Made by a program: the position numbers and the translations under genes. A stretch of DNA of 64,000 bases from Herbaspirillum sp. DW155 (GTDB taxonomy: Bacteria; Pseudomonadota; Gammaproteobacteria; Burkholderiales; Burkholderiaceae_D): assembly GCF_037076565.1 (NCBI RefSeq), contig NZ_AP029028.1:5208001-5272000 (forward strand), read 5' to 3'. The notes below the pieces were generated by a model. It did no database searches. It was not told where the DNA came from and saw nothing but the letters and a program-made list of their open reading frames with translations. This document shows, piece by piece, positions 52,335 to 64,000 of this stretch. The first letter of the stretch is position 1. The number at the start of each line of letters is the position of its first letter.

Positions 52335-53843
52335 TCAGTCATTCCCTTGTGGCGATAAACTTGGTGACTGCACAATCATTGCACCGACCGCTGCCTGCTC
52401 ACCCGCCTCGGCCTGTCGGCGCGCATGCCAGTCACCGCCCAGGGCCTTGATGAGGAAGACCGATACCAGCAAGCGCTGGCCCATCAATTGCGCCGCCTGG
52501 CGCTCGCTGTTGAGCAGGGACTGTTGTGCGTTGATCACATCCAGATAGGGCGTCGCGCCGCCTTCGTAGCGGCTGTTGGCGATCTCCAGCACCCGGCGTG
52601 CACTGGCGATGGCCGATTGCGCCTGGCGGTAGGCCCGGTCCAGTGAGGCGATACCGGTGATGCCATCTTCCACTTCCTGCATCGCCGTCAGTACGGTGCG
52701 GCGATAGCTGGCCACGGTGGCGTTATAACCGGCCTGGCTGAAATCCACACCAGCGCGCAGACGACCACCATCGAACAGACTTTGCGAGGCCGACACGCCC
52801 AGCGACCAGAGCACGCTGGGGGCATTGAAGAGCGACGCCCAGTTGCGGCTGTCGACGCCGTAGCCGGGCTGCAGCATGAAGCTGGGATAAAAGGCCGCGC
52901 TGGCCACGCCGATCTGCGCATTGGCGGCGGCCATGGCGCGCTCGGCAGCGGCCACGTCGGGGCGACGTTCCAGCACGTCGGAGGGCACGCCCAGCGGAAT
53001 TTCCGGCAGCGCGACGGGCGCCAGCGAAGGCGGCAGGCGAAACACGGGCGCGGGGGTGCCGGTCAGCGTGGCGATGGCGTGCTCATACTGCGCACGCTGG
53101 CGGCCCAGGATATCGACCTGGGTCAGGGTGTTGTCCAGCAGCGCTTGCTGCTGGGCCACGTCCAGCCCGGAGGTGGCGCCCAGGTCGTGACGCGCGCTGG
53201 CCAGTTCCAGGGCCTTGCGTTGCAGGGCGATGGCCCGCTGCACCACATCCAGCTCGACGTCCAGCTCGCGCAGGTTGAAGTAATTGCTGGCCAGTTCCGC
53301 GCTCAGCAGCAGGCGGGTGTTTTCCAGGTCGGCGGCCGATTGCTGGGCCGAGGCATTGGCCGCTTCCACCGAACGCCGCACGCGCCCGAAGAAATCCAGT
53401 TCGTAACTGACATTCAAACCCAGCGCGAAATCGTTTTGTACGGTGGCGTAATTGGGCGAGTTGTAGTTGGTCAGTGGGCGGTTGGCCGAAATACGTCCAC
53501 GTGCCGCACGCGTATTGATGCCGACCTGCGGGGATTGCGCCGCTCCCGCCACCTCCAGCTGCGCGCGCGCCTGGGCCAGCCGCGCAGTGGCGATGGCCAG
53601 GGTCTGGTTGCCGGCCAGGGCCTGCTGTTGCAGGGCATTGAGTTGGGCATCGTTGAAGCGCTCCCACCAGGGGCCGCGCGGTGCGGCATCCTGCGGCTGC
53701 ATGGCGCGCCACGGTGCTTCCGGCGTCCAGGCGGCGGGCATGTCGAGCTGGGGCCGCACGTAATCGGGACCGCTGGCGCACGCGGCCAGCAGCAAGGCGC
53801 CGGCCAGCGCAAGCGCCATGCTGTGCGGACGGTGCAGGCTCAT
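52335..53843 (-). CDS. RND efflux outer-membrane lipoprotein, NodT family (system 2)
   Basis: The protein has 502 residues. The lipobox LLAAC places the acylated Cys near residue 22, followed by ASGPDYVRPQLDMPAAW, the usual NodT-family start. OEP repeats include ATSGLDVAQQQALLDNTLTQ and PSDVLERRPDVAAAERAMAA. Its ATG overlaps the adaptor stop by ATGA. It is the exit duct of the second tripartite pump and a paralogue of the protein at 42198-43709. Confidence 0.93.
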   Translation of the reverse strand: MSLHRPHSMALALAGALLLAACASGPDYVRPQLDMPAAWTPEAPWRAMQPQDAAPRGPWWERFNDAQLNALQQQALAGNQTLAIATARLAQARAQLEVAGAAQSPQVGINTRAARGRISANRPLTNYNSPNYATVQNDFALGLNVSYELDFFGRVRRSVEAANASAQQSAADLENTRLLLSAELASNYFNLRELDVELDVVQRAIALQRKALELASARHDLGATSGLDVAQQQALLDNTLTQVDILGRQRAQYEHAIATLTGTPAPVFRLPPSLAPVALPEIPLGVPSDVLERRPDVAAAERAMAAANAQIGVASAAFYPSFMLQPGYGVDSRNWASLFNAPSVLWSLGVSASQSLFDGGRLRAGVDFSQAGYNATVASYRRTVLTAMQEVEDGITGIASLDRAYRQAQSAIASARRVLEIANSRYEGGATPYLDVINAQQSLLNSERQAAQLMGQRLLVSVFLIKALGGDWHARRQAEAGEQAAVGAMIVQSPSLSPQGND

Positions 53844-55072
53844 GAGGCGGCCTTCTTGTCCGCGGGGCGGGCGGACTTGTCCTGGGGCTGCTCCAGGGTC
53901 GGCTCCACCTGGTCGCCTTCGGCCAGCGAGTCGGAGGGATTGAGGATCAGTTTCTCATTGCCGCTCAGACCTTCCAGCACCTCCACGGTGAGTCCGAAGT
54001 TGCGGCCCAGCCTGACCTTCTTCAGACGCACCTTGTTCTGTTCATCCACTGCCGCCACCAGCGAACCATCGCGCCGGAACATGAGCGTATCGGCCGCCAC
54101 CAGCAGCGTGCCGCTGGGCTTCAACGGCAACTCCACCTGCACGAAAGCGCCGGGCAGCAGCGCATGGTCGGCATTGGAGAGCGTCACCTCGATCTGCATC
54201 GAGCGCGTGGCCGGATCAATGGAGCCGGCAGTGCGCGCCACCTTGCCTTCGAACTTGCGCCCGCGCAGTTCGGCCTGGGTCACCGTGACCTGCTGGCCCG
54301 GCTTGACCAGATTGGCATAAGCCTGCGGCACGTTCACGTACACGCGCAGCGGATCGGTCTGCGACAGCACGAACAGCGCGCGGCCGGCACCCGGATCGAT
54401 CAGGTCACCCACATCCACATTGCGGCGCGTGATGATGCCCGAGAACGGCGCCACGATGCGCTTGAATCCTTCCACCTGCCGCAACCTCTCCACGTTGGCA
54501 TCAGCCGCCGCCAGGTTGGAACTGGCCTGGGCAAAGGCGCTGCGGCGTTCATCGAGTTCCTGCTGCGAGACCGCATCCTTCTTGCGCAGGGCTTCCCAGC
54601 GCGCCATCGAACTCCTCGCAAGCTCGAGGCTGGAAGCGGCCTGCTGGCGCGCCGCCAGGGCTTGCGAGAGCTGCTGGTCGATCTCGGGTGTATCGAGTTC
54701 AGCCAGCAGCTCGCCCTTCTGCACTTGCGCGCCGATGTCCTTGGTCCAGCGCTTGAGGTAGCCACCGGAACGCGCCGAGATGGGTGATTGCACGAAGCCC
54801 TGCAGGCTGCCCGGCAAGGCCAGCGTCTGGCCATCGGTACTGCTGCGGGCCGGTGCCACCCGCACGAAGACCCGGGCGCGTTCAGCGGTGCCGGCCTCCA
54901 GTGCGCGGGCATTGGCGGCGCGGCTGATGAGGGTGCGCGCGGCAACGGCGGCCAGCAGCACCAGCACCACCACCAGCACGACTTTGGCGCGCTTCATCAT
55001 CTGCTGGCGCTGTTGCGGCTCGCCCTCGGAAAGAGGATGGATGCCGAGTTCGGAATGACGGTCATGCGACAT
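53840..55072 (-). CDS. RND efflux periplasmic adaptor (system 2)
   Basis: The protein has 410 residues. A membrane anchor at about 28-48 (AKVVLVVVLVLLAAVAARTL) lacks a lipobox, unlike the adaptor of system 1. The lipoyl halves are near QGFVQSPISARSGGYLKRW and FKRIVAPFSGIITRRNVDVG, with a coiled-coil hairpin between. The C-terminal tail is Lys/Ala/Pro-rich. It lies three bases after the permease stop and overlaps the channel gene, in the order permease, adaptor, channel. Confidence 0.92.
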   Translation of the reverse strand: MSHDRHSELGIHPLSEGEPQQRQQMMKRAKVVLVVVLVLLAAVAARTLISRAANARALEAGTAERARVFVRVAPARSSTDGQTLALPGSLQGFVQSPISARSGGYLKRWTKDIGAQVQKGELLAELDTPEIDQQLSQALAARQQAASSLELARSSMARWEALRKKDAVSQQELDERRSAFAQASSNLAAADANVERLRQVEGFKRIVAPFSGIITRRNVDVGDLIDPGAGRALFVLSQTDPLRVYVNVPQAYANLVKPGQQVTVTQAELRGRKFEGKVARTAGSIDPATRSMQIEVTLSNADHALLPGAFVQVELPLKPSGTLLVAADTLMFRRDGSLVAAVDEQNKVRLKKVRLGRNFGLTVEVLEGLSGNEKLILNPSDSLAEGDQVEPTLEQPQDKSARPADKKAAS

Positions 55073-55075
55073 GAT

Positions 55076-58264
<3,189 letters not shown>

Positions 58265-58636
58265 GAACTGCTATCCCTGTGAAACGGGCAGGACCAGGCA
58301 GGCTGCCCGTGCGGCGCCTGCCATCCCCTCCCGCGATGCATTGTTCTGTCTTGCGCGGCCCGGCATGCTGCCCCGGTGGCCCGGCCGCGTTCCCTGAGTT
58401 GTGATGTCCTGTTGCTGCTGTCGTGCGGTCCGGCTTGCTCTCGAAGACCGTGCGGCGTGGCTATTGTAGCGGCCTCGCGGGGGCCGTGCAGAAGGCTTTT
58501 TCGCGGTATCGGTTTCTGACAGAAATGTCAGCGAGACGCTTCTCGCCGGCTGCAAGCACATCCGGAAAAAACTCCACATGACGGCCCCGGCAGGAATGCA
58601 GGCGCTATGGCACACTGCCCTTCCCTTTCGTCTTCC

Positions 58637-58688
58637 AGAACCCATTTCATCAACAGGCGTGAGTGCGCCTGTTGATGAAATGGGTTCT
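58637..58688. repeat. 23-bp perfect inverted repeat (hairpin) at the oxygenase gene start
   Basis: The left arm 58637-58659 (AGAACCCATTTCATC onward) is exactly complementary to the right arm 58666-58688, with a 6-base loop TGAGTG. No T-tract follows on either strand, so it is not a terminator. The right arm ends eight bases before the preferred ATG at 58696, so in mRNA the stem would sit at the ribosome binding region. The rest of 58265-58636 holds no gene I can support; it must contain the promoters of the divergent pump and oxygenase genes. Confidence 0.9.
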
Positions 58689-58695
58689 ACACATC

Positions 58696-59574
58696 ATGGA
58701 ATTCCTGCGCCAGCGCATCGAAGCCAGTGTCCTGTCCGTCAGCCGTGGCCCCGGCAGTGCCGATTTCCTGAGGCCCCCGGGCGACCCTGGCCTGTTCGGT
58801 CCGGACTCCGCCGCCTGGCAGGTCCACAGCGATTTCACCGCCATGCTGACCGGCGGCGTGGCCGCGCTGCTGCTGCAGATGCTGCATCCCTTGCCGCTGG
58901 CCGGTGTGTGGGATCACTCCAACTTCCAGGCCGACATGCTGGGTCGGTTGCGCCGCACCGCGCAGTTCATCGCCGGCACCACCTTTGGCGGACGCGCCGA
59001 TGCCGAGCGACTGATCGCGCGGGTCAGGCAGATCCATCTGGGGGTCAACGGCGTGGCGCCGGACGGGCGGCCTTATGCGGCCAGCGACCCGGACCTGCTC
59101 ACCTGGGTGCACGTGGCCGAGGTGCATTGCTTCCTGCAGGGCTATCTGCGTTATCGCCATCCGGATTTTCCGCAGGCGCGGCAAGACCGGTATTTCGATG
59201 AAATCGCCCGCGTTGGCGAGGCACTGGGTGCGCGCGACGTACCCCGTTCCCGTGTGGCCATCGCCGACTACATCGAGCGCATGCGGCCGCAATTGCGCTG
59301 TGACGAACGCACCCGCGCGACCTTGCAGTTGGTCTTGAATGCACCCGCTCCCAACGTGGTAGCGCAGCCGTGGACACGACTGATGATGCGTGGTGGCGTG
59401 GACCTGCTGCCCACCTGGGCGCAGGAGATGCTGGGCGTCACCCCGCGTGGTCCGGTGCGGCGCGCACTGCTGCGGCGCTCAGTGCTGGTGGCCGCGCAGC
59501 CGATCCGCTGGGCCATGCGCAATGGCTCCATCCACCTGGCGCGGCGACGCATGGGATTGCCGCCGTTTGGCTGA
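58696..59574 (+). CDS. Oxygenase MpaB-family protein (DUF2236)
   Basis: The protein has 292 residues from ATG 58696 (MEFLRQRIEASVLSVSRGPG). The family features are present: WQVHSDFTAMLTGGVAALLL, QMLHPLPLAGVWDHS, and VTWVHVAEVHCF-like TWVHVAEVHCFLQGYLRY with conserved His residues that bind haem or metal in the latex-oxygenase/MpaB group. The biological reaction is unknown. Alternative starts (GTG 58663, ATG 58675) lie inside the inverted repeat arm and look less likely. No strong ribosome binding site is seen. Confidence 0.85.
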   Translation: MEFLRQRIEASVLSVSRGPGSADFLRPPGDPGLFGPDSAAWQVHSDFTAMLTGGVAALLLQMLHPLPLAGVWDHSNFQADMLGRLRRTAQFIAGTTFGGRADAERLIARVRQIHLGVNGVAPDGRPYAASDPDLLTWVHVAEVHCFLQGYLRYRHPDFPQARQDRYFDEIARVGEALGARDVPRSRVAIADYIERMRPQLRCDERTRATLQLVLNAPAPNVVAQPWTRLMMRGGVDLLPTWAQEMLGVTPRGPVRRALLRRSVLVAAQPIRWAMRNGSIHLARRRMGLPPFG

Positions 59575-59594
59575 CTCACTGACTTGGCTGACGC

Positions 59595-59969
59595 TCAGCG
59601 TTGCTCGACGCTGCGAAGATAAGCCAGGATGTCATCGATCTGCTTGTCGCTGCCGATCCCCCAGAAGCGCATCTTGTTGCCCGGCACGACATCGCTGGGC
59701 GCCTTGAGGAAGGCACGCAGCTTGTCTTCGGTCCAGATGAAACCGGCCGAGGCCATCGCCGGGGAGTATTTGAAATCGCTGGTGGAGCCGGCCTTGCGTC
59801 CGATCACGTTGGTCAGCTGCGGACCAAAGCCGCCGCGCGCCGACGGGCCGACCGCATGGCAGCTGGCGCACTTGGCAAAGGCTGCACGGCCGGCCACGGG
59901 GTCGCCGGCTGCGTGGACCACCCACGGCAGGCTGGCAAGAACAAGGGCAAACAACAGATGGGAACGCAT
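59595..59969 (-). CDS. Small periplasmic cytochrome c (class I)
   Basis: The protein has 124 residues and a signal peptide (about 1-20, ending VHA). One haem is attached at CASCH (FAKCASCHAVGPSA), and the Met ligand is in PGNKMRFWGI. The pattern GRKAGSTSDFKYSPAM and FLKAPSDVVPGNKM fits cytochrome c2/c550-type electron carriers. It converges on the oxygenase gene with 20 bases between stops. It probably shuttles electrons to an oxidase or peroxidase; no partner is adjacent. Confidence 0.92.
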   Translation of the reverse strand: MRSHLLFALVLASLPWVVHAAGDPVAGRAAFAKCASCHAVGPSARGGFGPQLTNVIGRKAGSTSDFKYSPAMASAGFIWTEDKLRAFLKAPSDVVPGNKMRFWGIGSDKQIDDILAYLRSVEQR

Positions 59970-60013
59970 GATCGGCTCTAACAAGTTCTACCCTGACGGG
60001 CGTGCGGAGGATT

Positions 60014-61237
60014 CTAGCGCTGAACCGCCACCTGTGTCGGGGCATGATCGCGCCGCTGCGCCAGCACACTCCACACCACCAGTGCCAGCAGCGCAATACC
60101 GGTCAAGGCCGTGAAGGCCGCACCATAGCCGTAATGCTTGGCGACCACGCCCGCCAGCGCCGGACTCATGGCCGCGCCGATAGACTGGATGGTGGTCACC
60201 GCGCCCAGGCCGATGTTGATGTGGCCGCTGCCCTGCAGGATGCGCGCCACCGAACCGGGCAAGGCCACACCCAAGAGACCCGCGCCCACACCATCGAGCA
60301 TCTGCACCGGCACCAGCGCCCAGGCCGAATCCCACACACCGGCCACCATGCCGCGCAAGGGCAAGGCCAGCAGCGCCACCGTGATCAGGAGCCAGTAACC
60401 CTTGCGGTCGGCAAAGCGGCCTGCAAAGAGCGCCGTCGGGATCATCACCAGCTGCGCCACGATCACGGTCAGCGCGGTATAGAGCGCCGGATCAGCACCG
60501 CCGCGCGCGACCACCGACTGGCTCAGCAAGGGCAGCATGGCCGCATTGCCGAGGTGGAACAGCATCATCGCCAGTGCCAGCAGCATCAGCGGGCGCGAAC
60601 CGGCCAGCACGCGCCAGGTGGACAGCTGCGGCTGGTCGGCGGCGCGTTCGGGGTCCAGGCCACGGGCGACATCGTGATCGATGTCCTCGGGCCGGATACG
60701 CGAGAGGCATACGAGCGAGGCCACCGCCATCACCGCCATCAGCACGAACACCGCCGGCAGGCCCCAGAAGTAGCCGAGCGCACCGGCCAGCGCCGCCGAG
60801 AAGACGTTGCCGGCGTGGTTCCATGCCTCATTGCGTCCCAGTTGCGAAGGCAGGCCGCGCTGGCCGACGATGCCCAGCGTCAGGCCGGCAATGGCCGGTC
60901 CGATGATGGCGCCGACGATGCCGGTACCGACCTGCGAGATGGCCGTCACGGTGAAGCCGGGCGAGACCAGCAACAGCAGCGAGCCGGCCACCACCAGCAC
61001 CGAACCGGTTCCGACCACCAGTCGCTTGGCGCGCACCGCATCGGTCAGCGCCCCGGCCGGGGTGGTGGCCAGCATGCCGGCGATGCCGCCCAGCGTCATG
61101 ACGTAGCCGATGTCATCAGCGGCCCAGCCGTGGCCCATCAGGAATACACCGAGAAAAGGACCGAGCCCGTCACGCACATCGGCCAGGAAGAAGTTCAGCC
61201 TGGACAGCCAGGCGATGGAGCCGGCCTTGGCGTTCAT
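60014..61237 (-). CDS. MFS transporter
   Basis: The carrier has 407 residues and 12 predicted transmembrane helices. It opens with LNFFLADVRDGLGPFLGVFL, a mark of a small MFS branch found in proteobacteria. The loop reads PAGALTDAVRAKRLV and the second-half loop AGRFADRKGYW. The substrate is unknown; members are often annotated as drug or nucleoside-like exporters without proof. Its ATG overlaps the stop of the DUF486 gene upstream (ATGA at 61234-61237), so the two are co-translated. Confidence 0.86.
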   Translation of the reverse strand: MNAKAGSIAWLSRLNFFLADVRDGLGPFLGVFLMGHGWAADDIGYVMTLGGIAGMLATTPAGALTDAVRAKRLVVGTGSVLVVAGSLLLLVSPGFTVTAISQVGTGIVGAIIGPAIAGLTLGIVGQRGLPSQLGRNEAWNHAGNVFSAALAGALGYFWGLPAVFVLMAVMAVASLVCLSRIRPEDIDHDVARGLDPERAADQPQLSTWRVLAGSRPLMLLALAMMLFHLGNAAMLPLLSQSVVARGGADPALYTALTVIVAQLVMIPTALFAGRFADRKGYWLLITVALLALPLRGMVAGVWDSAWALVPVQMLDGVGAGLLGVALPGSVARILQGSGHINIGLGAVTTIQSIGAAMSPALAGVVAKHYGYGAAFTALTGIALLALVVWSVLAQRRDHAPTQVAVQR

Positions 61238-61581
61238 CCGATCGGCCCCTTGAAGATGAAGAAGGCACCCAGGCAGATGCAGCCGAAACCGATCAGGTGA
61301 TTGATGGTGAACTGCTCACCGAGGTAGAACACCGAGAAGATCGAAAACACCACCAGCGTGATGACCTCCTGCATGGTCTTCAGTTCGGCGGCGTTGTAGA
61401 CGGTGTGGCCGATGCGGTTGGCGGGGACGGCGAAGCAGTATTCGGCCAGGGCGATCATCCAGCTGACCAGGATCACCAGGTACAGCGGCCGGTTCTCGAA
61501 CTTCAAATGGCCGTACCAGGCAAAGGTCATGAAGACGTTGGAGACGATCAGGAAAACGATGGGAAGGATTTTTGGCGACAT
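61234..61581 (-). CDS. DUF486 / DMT-family small membrane protein
   Basis: The protein has 115 residues and four hydrophobic helices. FMTFAWYGHLKFENRPLYLV, AEYCFAVPANRIGHTVYNAA and FYLGEQFTINHLIGFGCICL are near-invariant in DUF486 proteins, which resemble half-size drug/metabolite transporters and may work as dimers. Function is unproven. It is co-translated with the MFS gene downstream, an arrangement that hints at a shared export role. Confidence 0.93.
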   Translation of the reverse strand: MSPKILPIVFLIVSNVFMTFAWYGHLKFENRPLYLVILVSWMIALAEYCFAVPANRIGHTVYNAAELKTMQEVITLVVFSIFSVFYLGEQFTINHLIGFGCICLGAFFIFKGPIG

Positions 61582-61660
61582 GGCTCTTTTTCTTTATCAG
61601 GTGGATGAAGGGAAACGCGAAAGATCGGCCGGAGCGATCCGCCGCCCCGGCCGCAAACCC

Positions 61661-62401
61661 TTACCGGACGCGGCTGTACAAGGGTTGCAGGGAATCCGCG
61701 CTGGCGCCGACGTCGATGGCCTCGATGGCCGTGCCGAGACTGTTGCGGGTCCCCAGTCCATTGGCAGCAAACGGCGCGCCGGGTTCCAGGGGCGTGCGCA
61801 GGCTGTCGGGGGCGAAGCGCACGATGCTGCCGTCATCGAGGATGACCCCATTGGCTTCGCCGCGCGGACCGGTCAGGACCAGGGCGATCTTGCCGCGCAC
61901 GGACAGTGGGCGCAGTTGCGCTGCGCGCAGGTGCGGCGGCAGCGGCGGATTGGCATCGAAGGCGGGCGGCCGGTCGATCACGGTCTGGCCGTTGGCGAGA
62001 TTGACGATGGCGTCGGCCCTGATCATGCCGGCCGCTTCAGCCTGACCGAAGACGCGCACCGACTGGCCCGGCTTGACCGCGTTCTGCAGCGTCTGCGACA
62101 GGTGCGGCGGGAACTTGACCACGGTGCGCTTGCCCACCATCAGGCCGTCGACTTCGCCGTAGGGGTTGATGAGGAAGCGGCTTACGCGGCCTTCGGTGAT
62201 AGGGGCCTGCGCGGTCATGGCGGCATCGTAGGTGGCAGGTGGCGCGGGCGGCGCCATCGGTGCCACCGGTGCTGCCACCGGGCCAGCTCCCGGCGGCGGG
62301 GCCGGGGGCAATGCCTGGGCCTGCGCGGCCATCAGCGCACCCGACAGCATCAGGGCCGACACTGCGGCCAGCGAACGGGGGAGAAAGGATGAACGGTTCA
62401 T
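61661..62401 (-). CDS. Secreted proline-rich hypothetical protein, 246 aa
   Basis: A signal peptide (about 1-30, ending AQAQA) is followed by a Pro/Ala-rich linker (PPAPPPGAGPVAAPVAPMAP). Two similar beta-rich modules follow, each with a phrase of the type GRVSRFLINPYGEVDGLMV and GKIALVLTGPRGEANGVILD, so the protein seems to contain an internal duplication. The modules recall OB-fold-like domains. CAAAGGAGTTGCC precedes the ATG at 62401. Function is unknown. Confidence 0.75.
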   Translation of the reverse strand: MNRSSFLPRSLAAVSALMLSGALMAAQAQALPPAPPPGAGPVAAPVAPMAPPAPPATYDAAMTAQAPITEGRVSRFLINPYGEVDGLMVGKRTVVKFPPHLSQTLQNAVKPGQSVRVFGQAEAAGMIRADAIVNLANGQTVIDRPPAFDANPPLPPHLRAAQLRPLSVRGKIALVLTGPRGEANGVILDDGSIVRFAPDSLRTPLEPGAPFAANGLGTRNSLGTAIEAIDVGASADSLQPLYSRVR

Positions 62402-62615
62402 GGCAACTCCTTTGGGGTGAGAGGGGTACGCTGTCTTCTGCAAACCCCGTGCCCGCCATGAATCCCTTTTAAATCAATAGCTTGCGCATCGCCATCACTG
62501 GTCGGGTGTCCGTTTTCGTGACACCTGACCGTCCGCTACCGGACACGCTGTCCTCGCCGGCCCGGCACGGCATTGGATTGTCCACAGGCCGATCCGGCCT
62601 TCGGACTGCGCCGAA

Positions 62616-63557
62616 TCAGGCCCGCCCCTCGCGCCGCATCGATTGCGGCGGTACGCCAAAGCCGCGCAGGAACACTTCGCGCATGTGGCGGCGGTCACGG
62701 AAACCGGTCTCGCGCGCCACCACTTCCAGCGGATGGCGGCTCTGTTCGATCATCAAACGTGCCGCCTCCAGTCGCAGGCCCTCGATGGCCTTGGCCGGGG
62801 ATTGCCCGGTCTCCGCCGTGAACACGCGGGTGAACTGGCGCGCACTCAGGTTGGCCTGCTCGGCCAGTTCTTCCACGGTCAGCGCGCGCTTGAGATGGCG
62901 GCGCGCATAGTTCAGCGCATCCTGGATGCGGTCGGTCTTGGGCGCCAACGCCAGCATTTCGGAATGCTGCGACTGTCCACCGGCGCGATGCTGGTGCATC
63001 ACCAGCTTGTGCGCCACGCTGCGCGCCACTTCCTCGCCCAGGTCCTTGCCGACCATGGCCAGCGCCAGGTCCAGCCCGGCGGTCATGCCGGCCGAGGTCC
63101 ACAGGGGGCCATCGACGATGTAGATGCGGTCGTCTTCCACCTGGATGTCCGGAAAGCGCGCACGCATCGCCGCAGCATACGCCCAGTGCGTGGTGGCACG
63201 GCGCCGCGCCAGCAATCCCGACTCGGCCAGCACGAAGCCGCCGGTGCAGATGCCGGCGATGCGCCGGGCCTTCCTGGCTGCACGTTGCAGGAAGGCGCGC
63301 TCCTCCTGGCTCGCTGGCGACTCCAGCGGATTGCCCACACCGCAGACGACCCAGGTATCGATGGTGGCCGTGGCCGCTGCCCTGGCGGTAGTAACGCGCA
63401 TACCCAGGGACGAGGTGAGATCACCGCCGTCCACCGAATAGTTGTGTATCCGGTAGAACTCGTGGCCGACGACCTTGTTGGCATATTCAAAGACCGACTG
63501 CGTGGCCAGGCCCATGACCTGGAATCCTTGCGTGAGCAGATAGCCGATGTGGTGCAT
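62616..63557 (-). CDS. GlxA-type AraC-family regulator with a DJ-1/PfpI domain
   Basis: The protein has 313 residues. The N-terminal DJ-1/PfpI fold (about 1-180) has the nucleophile-elbow segment AGICTGGFVLAESGLL with Cys and a following THWAYAAAMRARFP. The C-terminal AraC double helix-turn-helix (about 215-310) has LTVEELAEQANLSARQFTRV and GFRDRRHMREVFLRGFGVPP. Such regulators control amine, carnitine or stress genes. MHHIGYLL (ATG 63557) is the start by family fit. It is divergent from an SDR gene 110 bp away, its likely target. Confidence 0.9.
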   Translation of the reverse strand: MHHIGYLLTQGFQVMGLATQSVFEYANKVVGHEFYRIHNYSVDGGDLTSSLGMRVTTARAAATATIDTWVVCGVGNPLESPASQEERAFLQRAARKARRIAGICTGGFVLAESGLLARRRATTHWAYAAAMRARFPDIQVEDDRIYIVDGPLWTSAGMTAGLDLALAMVGKDLGEEVARSVAHKLVMHQHRAGGQSQHSEMLALAPKTDRIQDALNYARRHLKRALTVEELAEQANLSARQFTRVFTAETGQSPAKAIEGLRLEAARLMIEQSRHPLEVVARETGFRDRRHMREVFLRGFGVPPQSMRREGRA

Positions 63558-63582
63558 GTCCTGACTCCGTAACGAATGTCCT
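63556..63582. promoter_or_regulatory. Possible AraC-type direct repeats
   Basis: ATGTCCT occurs at 63556-63562, overlapping the GlxA start codon, and again at 63576-63582, 20 bases apart (about two helical turns). AraC-family proteins bind such direct repeats. The evidence is spacing and location only. Confidence 0.35.
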
Positions 63583-63667
63583 AAAACACTACCATATACG
63601 TCATTTCGGAAGTCCGCAAGCGGCCTAAGATGCACTCCATCGACACACCACACCCAAGGAGAACAGC

Positions 63668-64000
63668 ATGAACCAGCCGCACAACCAAGTCCACCGTGGC
63701 ACTGCCCTCGTCACCGGCGCATCCTCCGGCATCGGCGCGATCTACGCCGACCGCCTGGCACGTCTGGGCTACGACCTGATCCTGGTGGCCCGCAACCGCG
63801 AGCGCCTCAATGCCCTGGCCGCGCGCATCACCAACGAGACCGCCCGCAATGTCGAAGTGCTGGAAGCCGATCTCGGCCAGGCCGATGCGCTGGCCCGGGT
63901 GGAAGAGAAGCTGCGCAGCGATGCCAGCATCACCCTGCTGGTCAACAACGCCGGCATCGGCACGCACACGCCGCTGCTGCAAAGCAAGGTCGAGCACATG
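63668..64000 (+). CDS. Short-chain dehydrogenase/reductase, 3' partial
   Basis: The frame opens at ATG 63668 after CCAAGGAGAACAGC and is cut by the window end after 111 codons. The NAD(P)-binding motif is LVTGASSGIGAIYADRLARL (residues about 14-33), followed by ILVARNRERLNAL and the NNAG motif in LLVNNAGIGTHTPLL. The catalytic Ser-Tyr-Lys lies beyond the window. It is divergent from the GlxA-type regulator, which may control it. Confidence 0.92.
   Translation, partial: MNQPHNQVHRGTALVTGASSGIGAIYADRLARLGYDLILVARNRERLNALAARITNETARNVEVLEADLGQADALARVEEKLRSDASITLLVNNAGIGTHTPLLQSKVEHM

Noticed and set aside
58663..58695. GTG 58663 or ATG 58675 as start of the MpaB-family oxygenase
   Set aside because: Both lie inside the right arm of the 23-bp inverted repeat and add a short leader not typical of the family; ATG 58696 begins the conserved part.

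Overview
The window is about 64 kb of GC-rich, tightly packed chromosome. Gene content (DUF4148 protein, OmpC-type porin of the beta-proteobacterial kind, many MFS carriers, NodT-family outer-membrane lipoproteins, a BaeSR-type two-component system) suggests a beta-proteobacterium, most likely Oxalobacteraceae near Herbaspirillum. This is inferred from protein character only; no rRNA, tRNA or other marker gene is present. No insertion sequence, prophage, CRISPR array or replication origin was seen.

Layout. 1-8.9 kb: tail of a multi-haem alcohol/aldehyde dehydrogenase cytochrome subunit, a divergent ArsR regulator and old-yellow-enzyme oxidoreductase, a GST, an EamA exporter, a HypT-like LysR regulator, an isochorismatase-fold hydrolase and several small proteins. 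9.0-14.5 kb: a catabolic cluster for an aromatic alcohol/aldehyde (aldehyde dehydrogenase, coniferyl-alcohol-dehydrogenase-like SDR, MetA-type outer-membrane channel). It reads away from a sigma-54 activator with a XylR_N/V4R sensor, and a textbook -24/-12 promoter lies in front of it. 14.5-19.2 kb: small membrane proteins, an MFS carrier and a SNF2-type helicase. 19.4-24.5 kb: an operon of hexuronate-type MFS carrier, GH31 glycosidase and porin behind two identical LacI-type operators. 24.5-33.2 kb: two more isochorismatase-fold proteins (one without its catalytic Cys), an amino-acid/FAD oxidoreductase, a chemoreceptor, an amidohydrolase-MFS pair with a divergent HutC-type GntR regulator, and a RES/Xre toxin-antitoxin pair. 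33.5-42 kb: a sugar-acid region with a DapA-like aldolase, YfcF-like GST, second hexuronate-type MFS carrier, FadR-type GntR regulator, and an operon of uronate dehydrogenase plus a polar-amino-acid-type ABC transporter. Matching palindromes in front of the MFS gene and the uronate dehydrogenase operon point to one shared regulator.

42-58 kb: two complete tripartite RND efflux operons around a BaeSR-like two-component system and a chemoreceptor. 58.6-64 kb: an MpaB-family oxygenase preceded by a 23-bp perfect inverted repeat, a small cytochrome c, an MFS/DUF486 pair, a secreted proline-rich protein, a GlxA-type regulator and the start of an SDR gene cut by the window end.

The strongest regulatory stories are the sigma-54 aromatic cluster, the LacI-operator glycoside operon and the GntR uronate regulon. 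The least explained elements are the 23-bp inverted repeat at the oxygenase start, the Cys-less secreted isochorismatase homologue, and a small transcription unit (short ORF plus terminator) at 3.3-3.5 kb.
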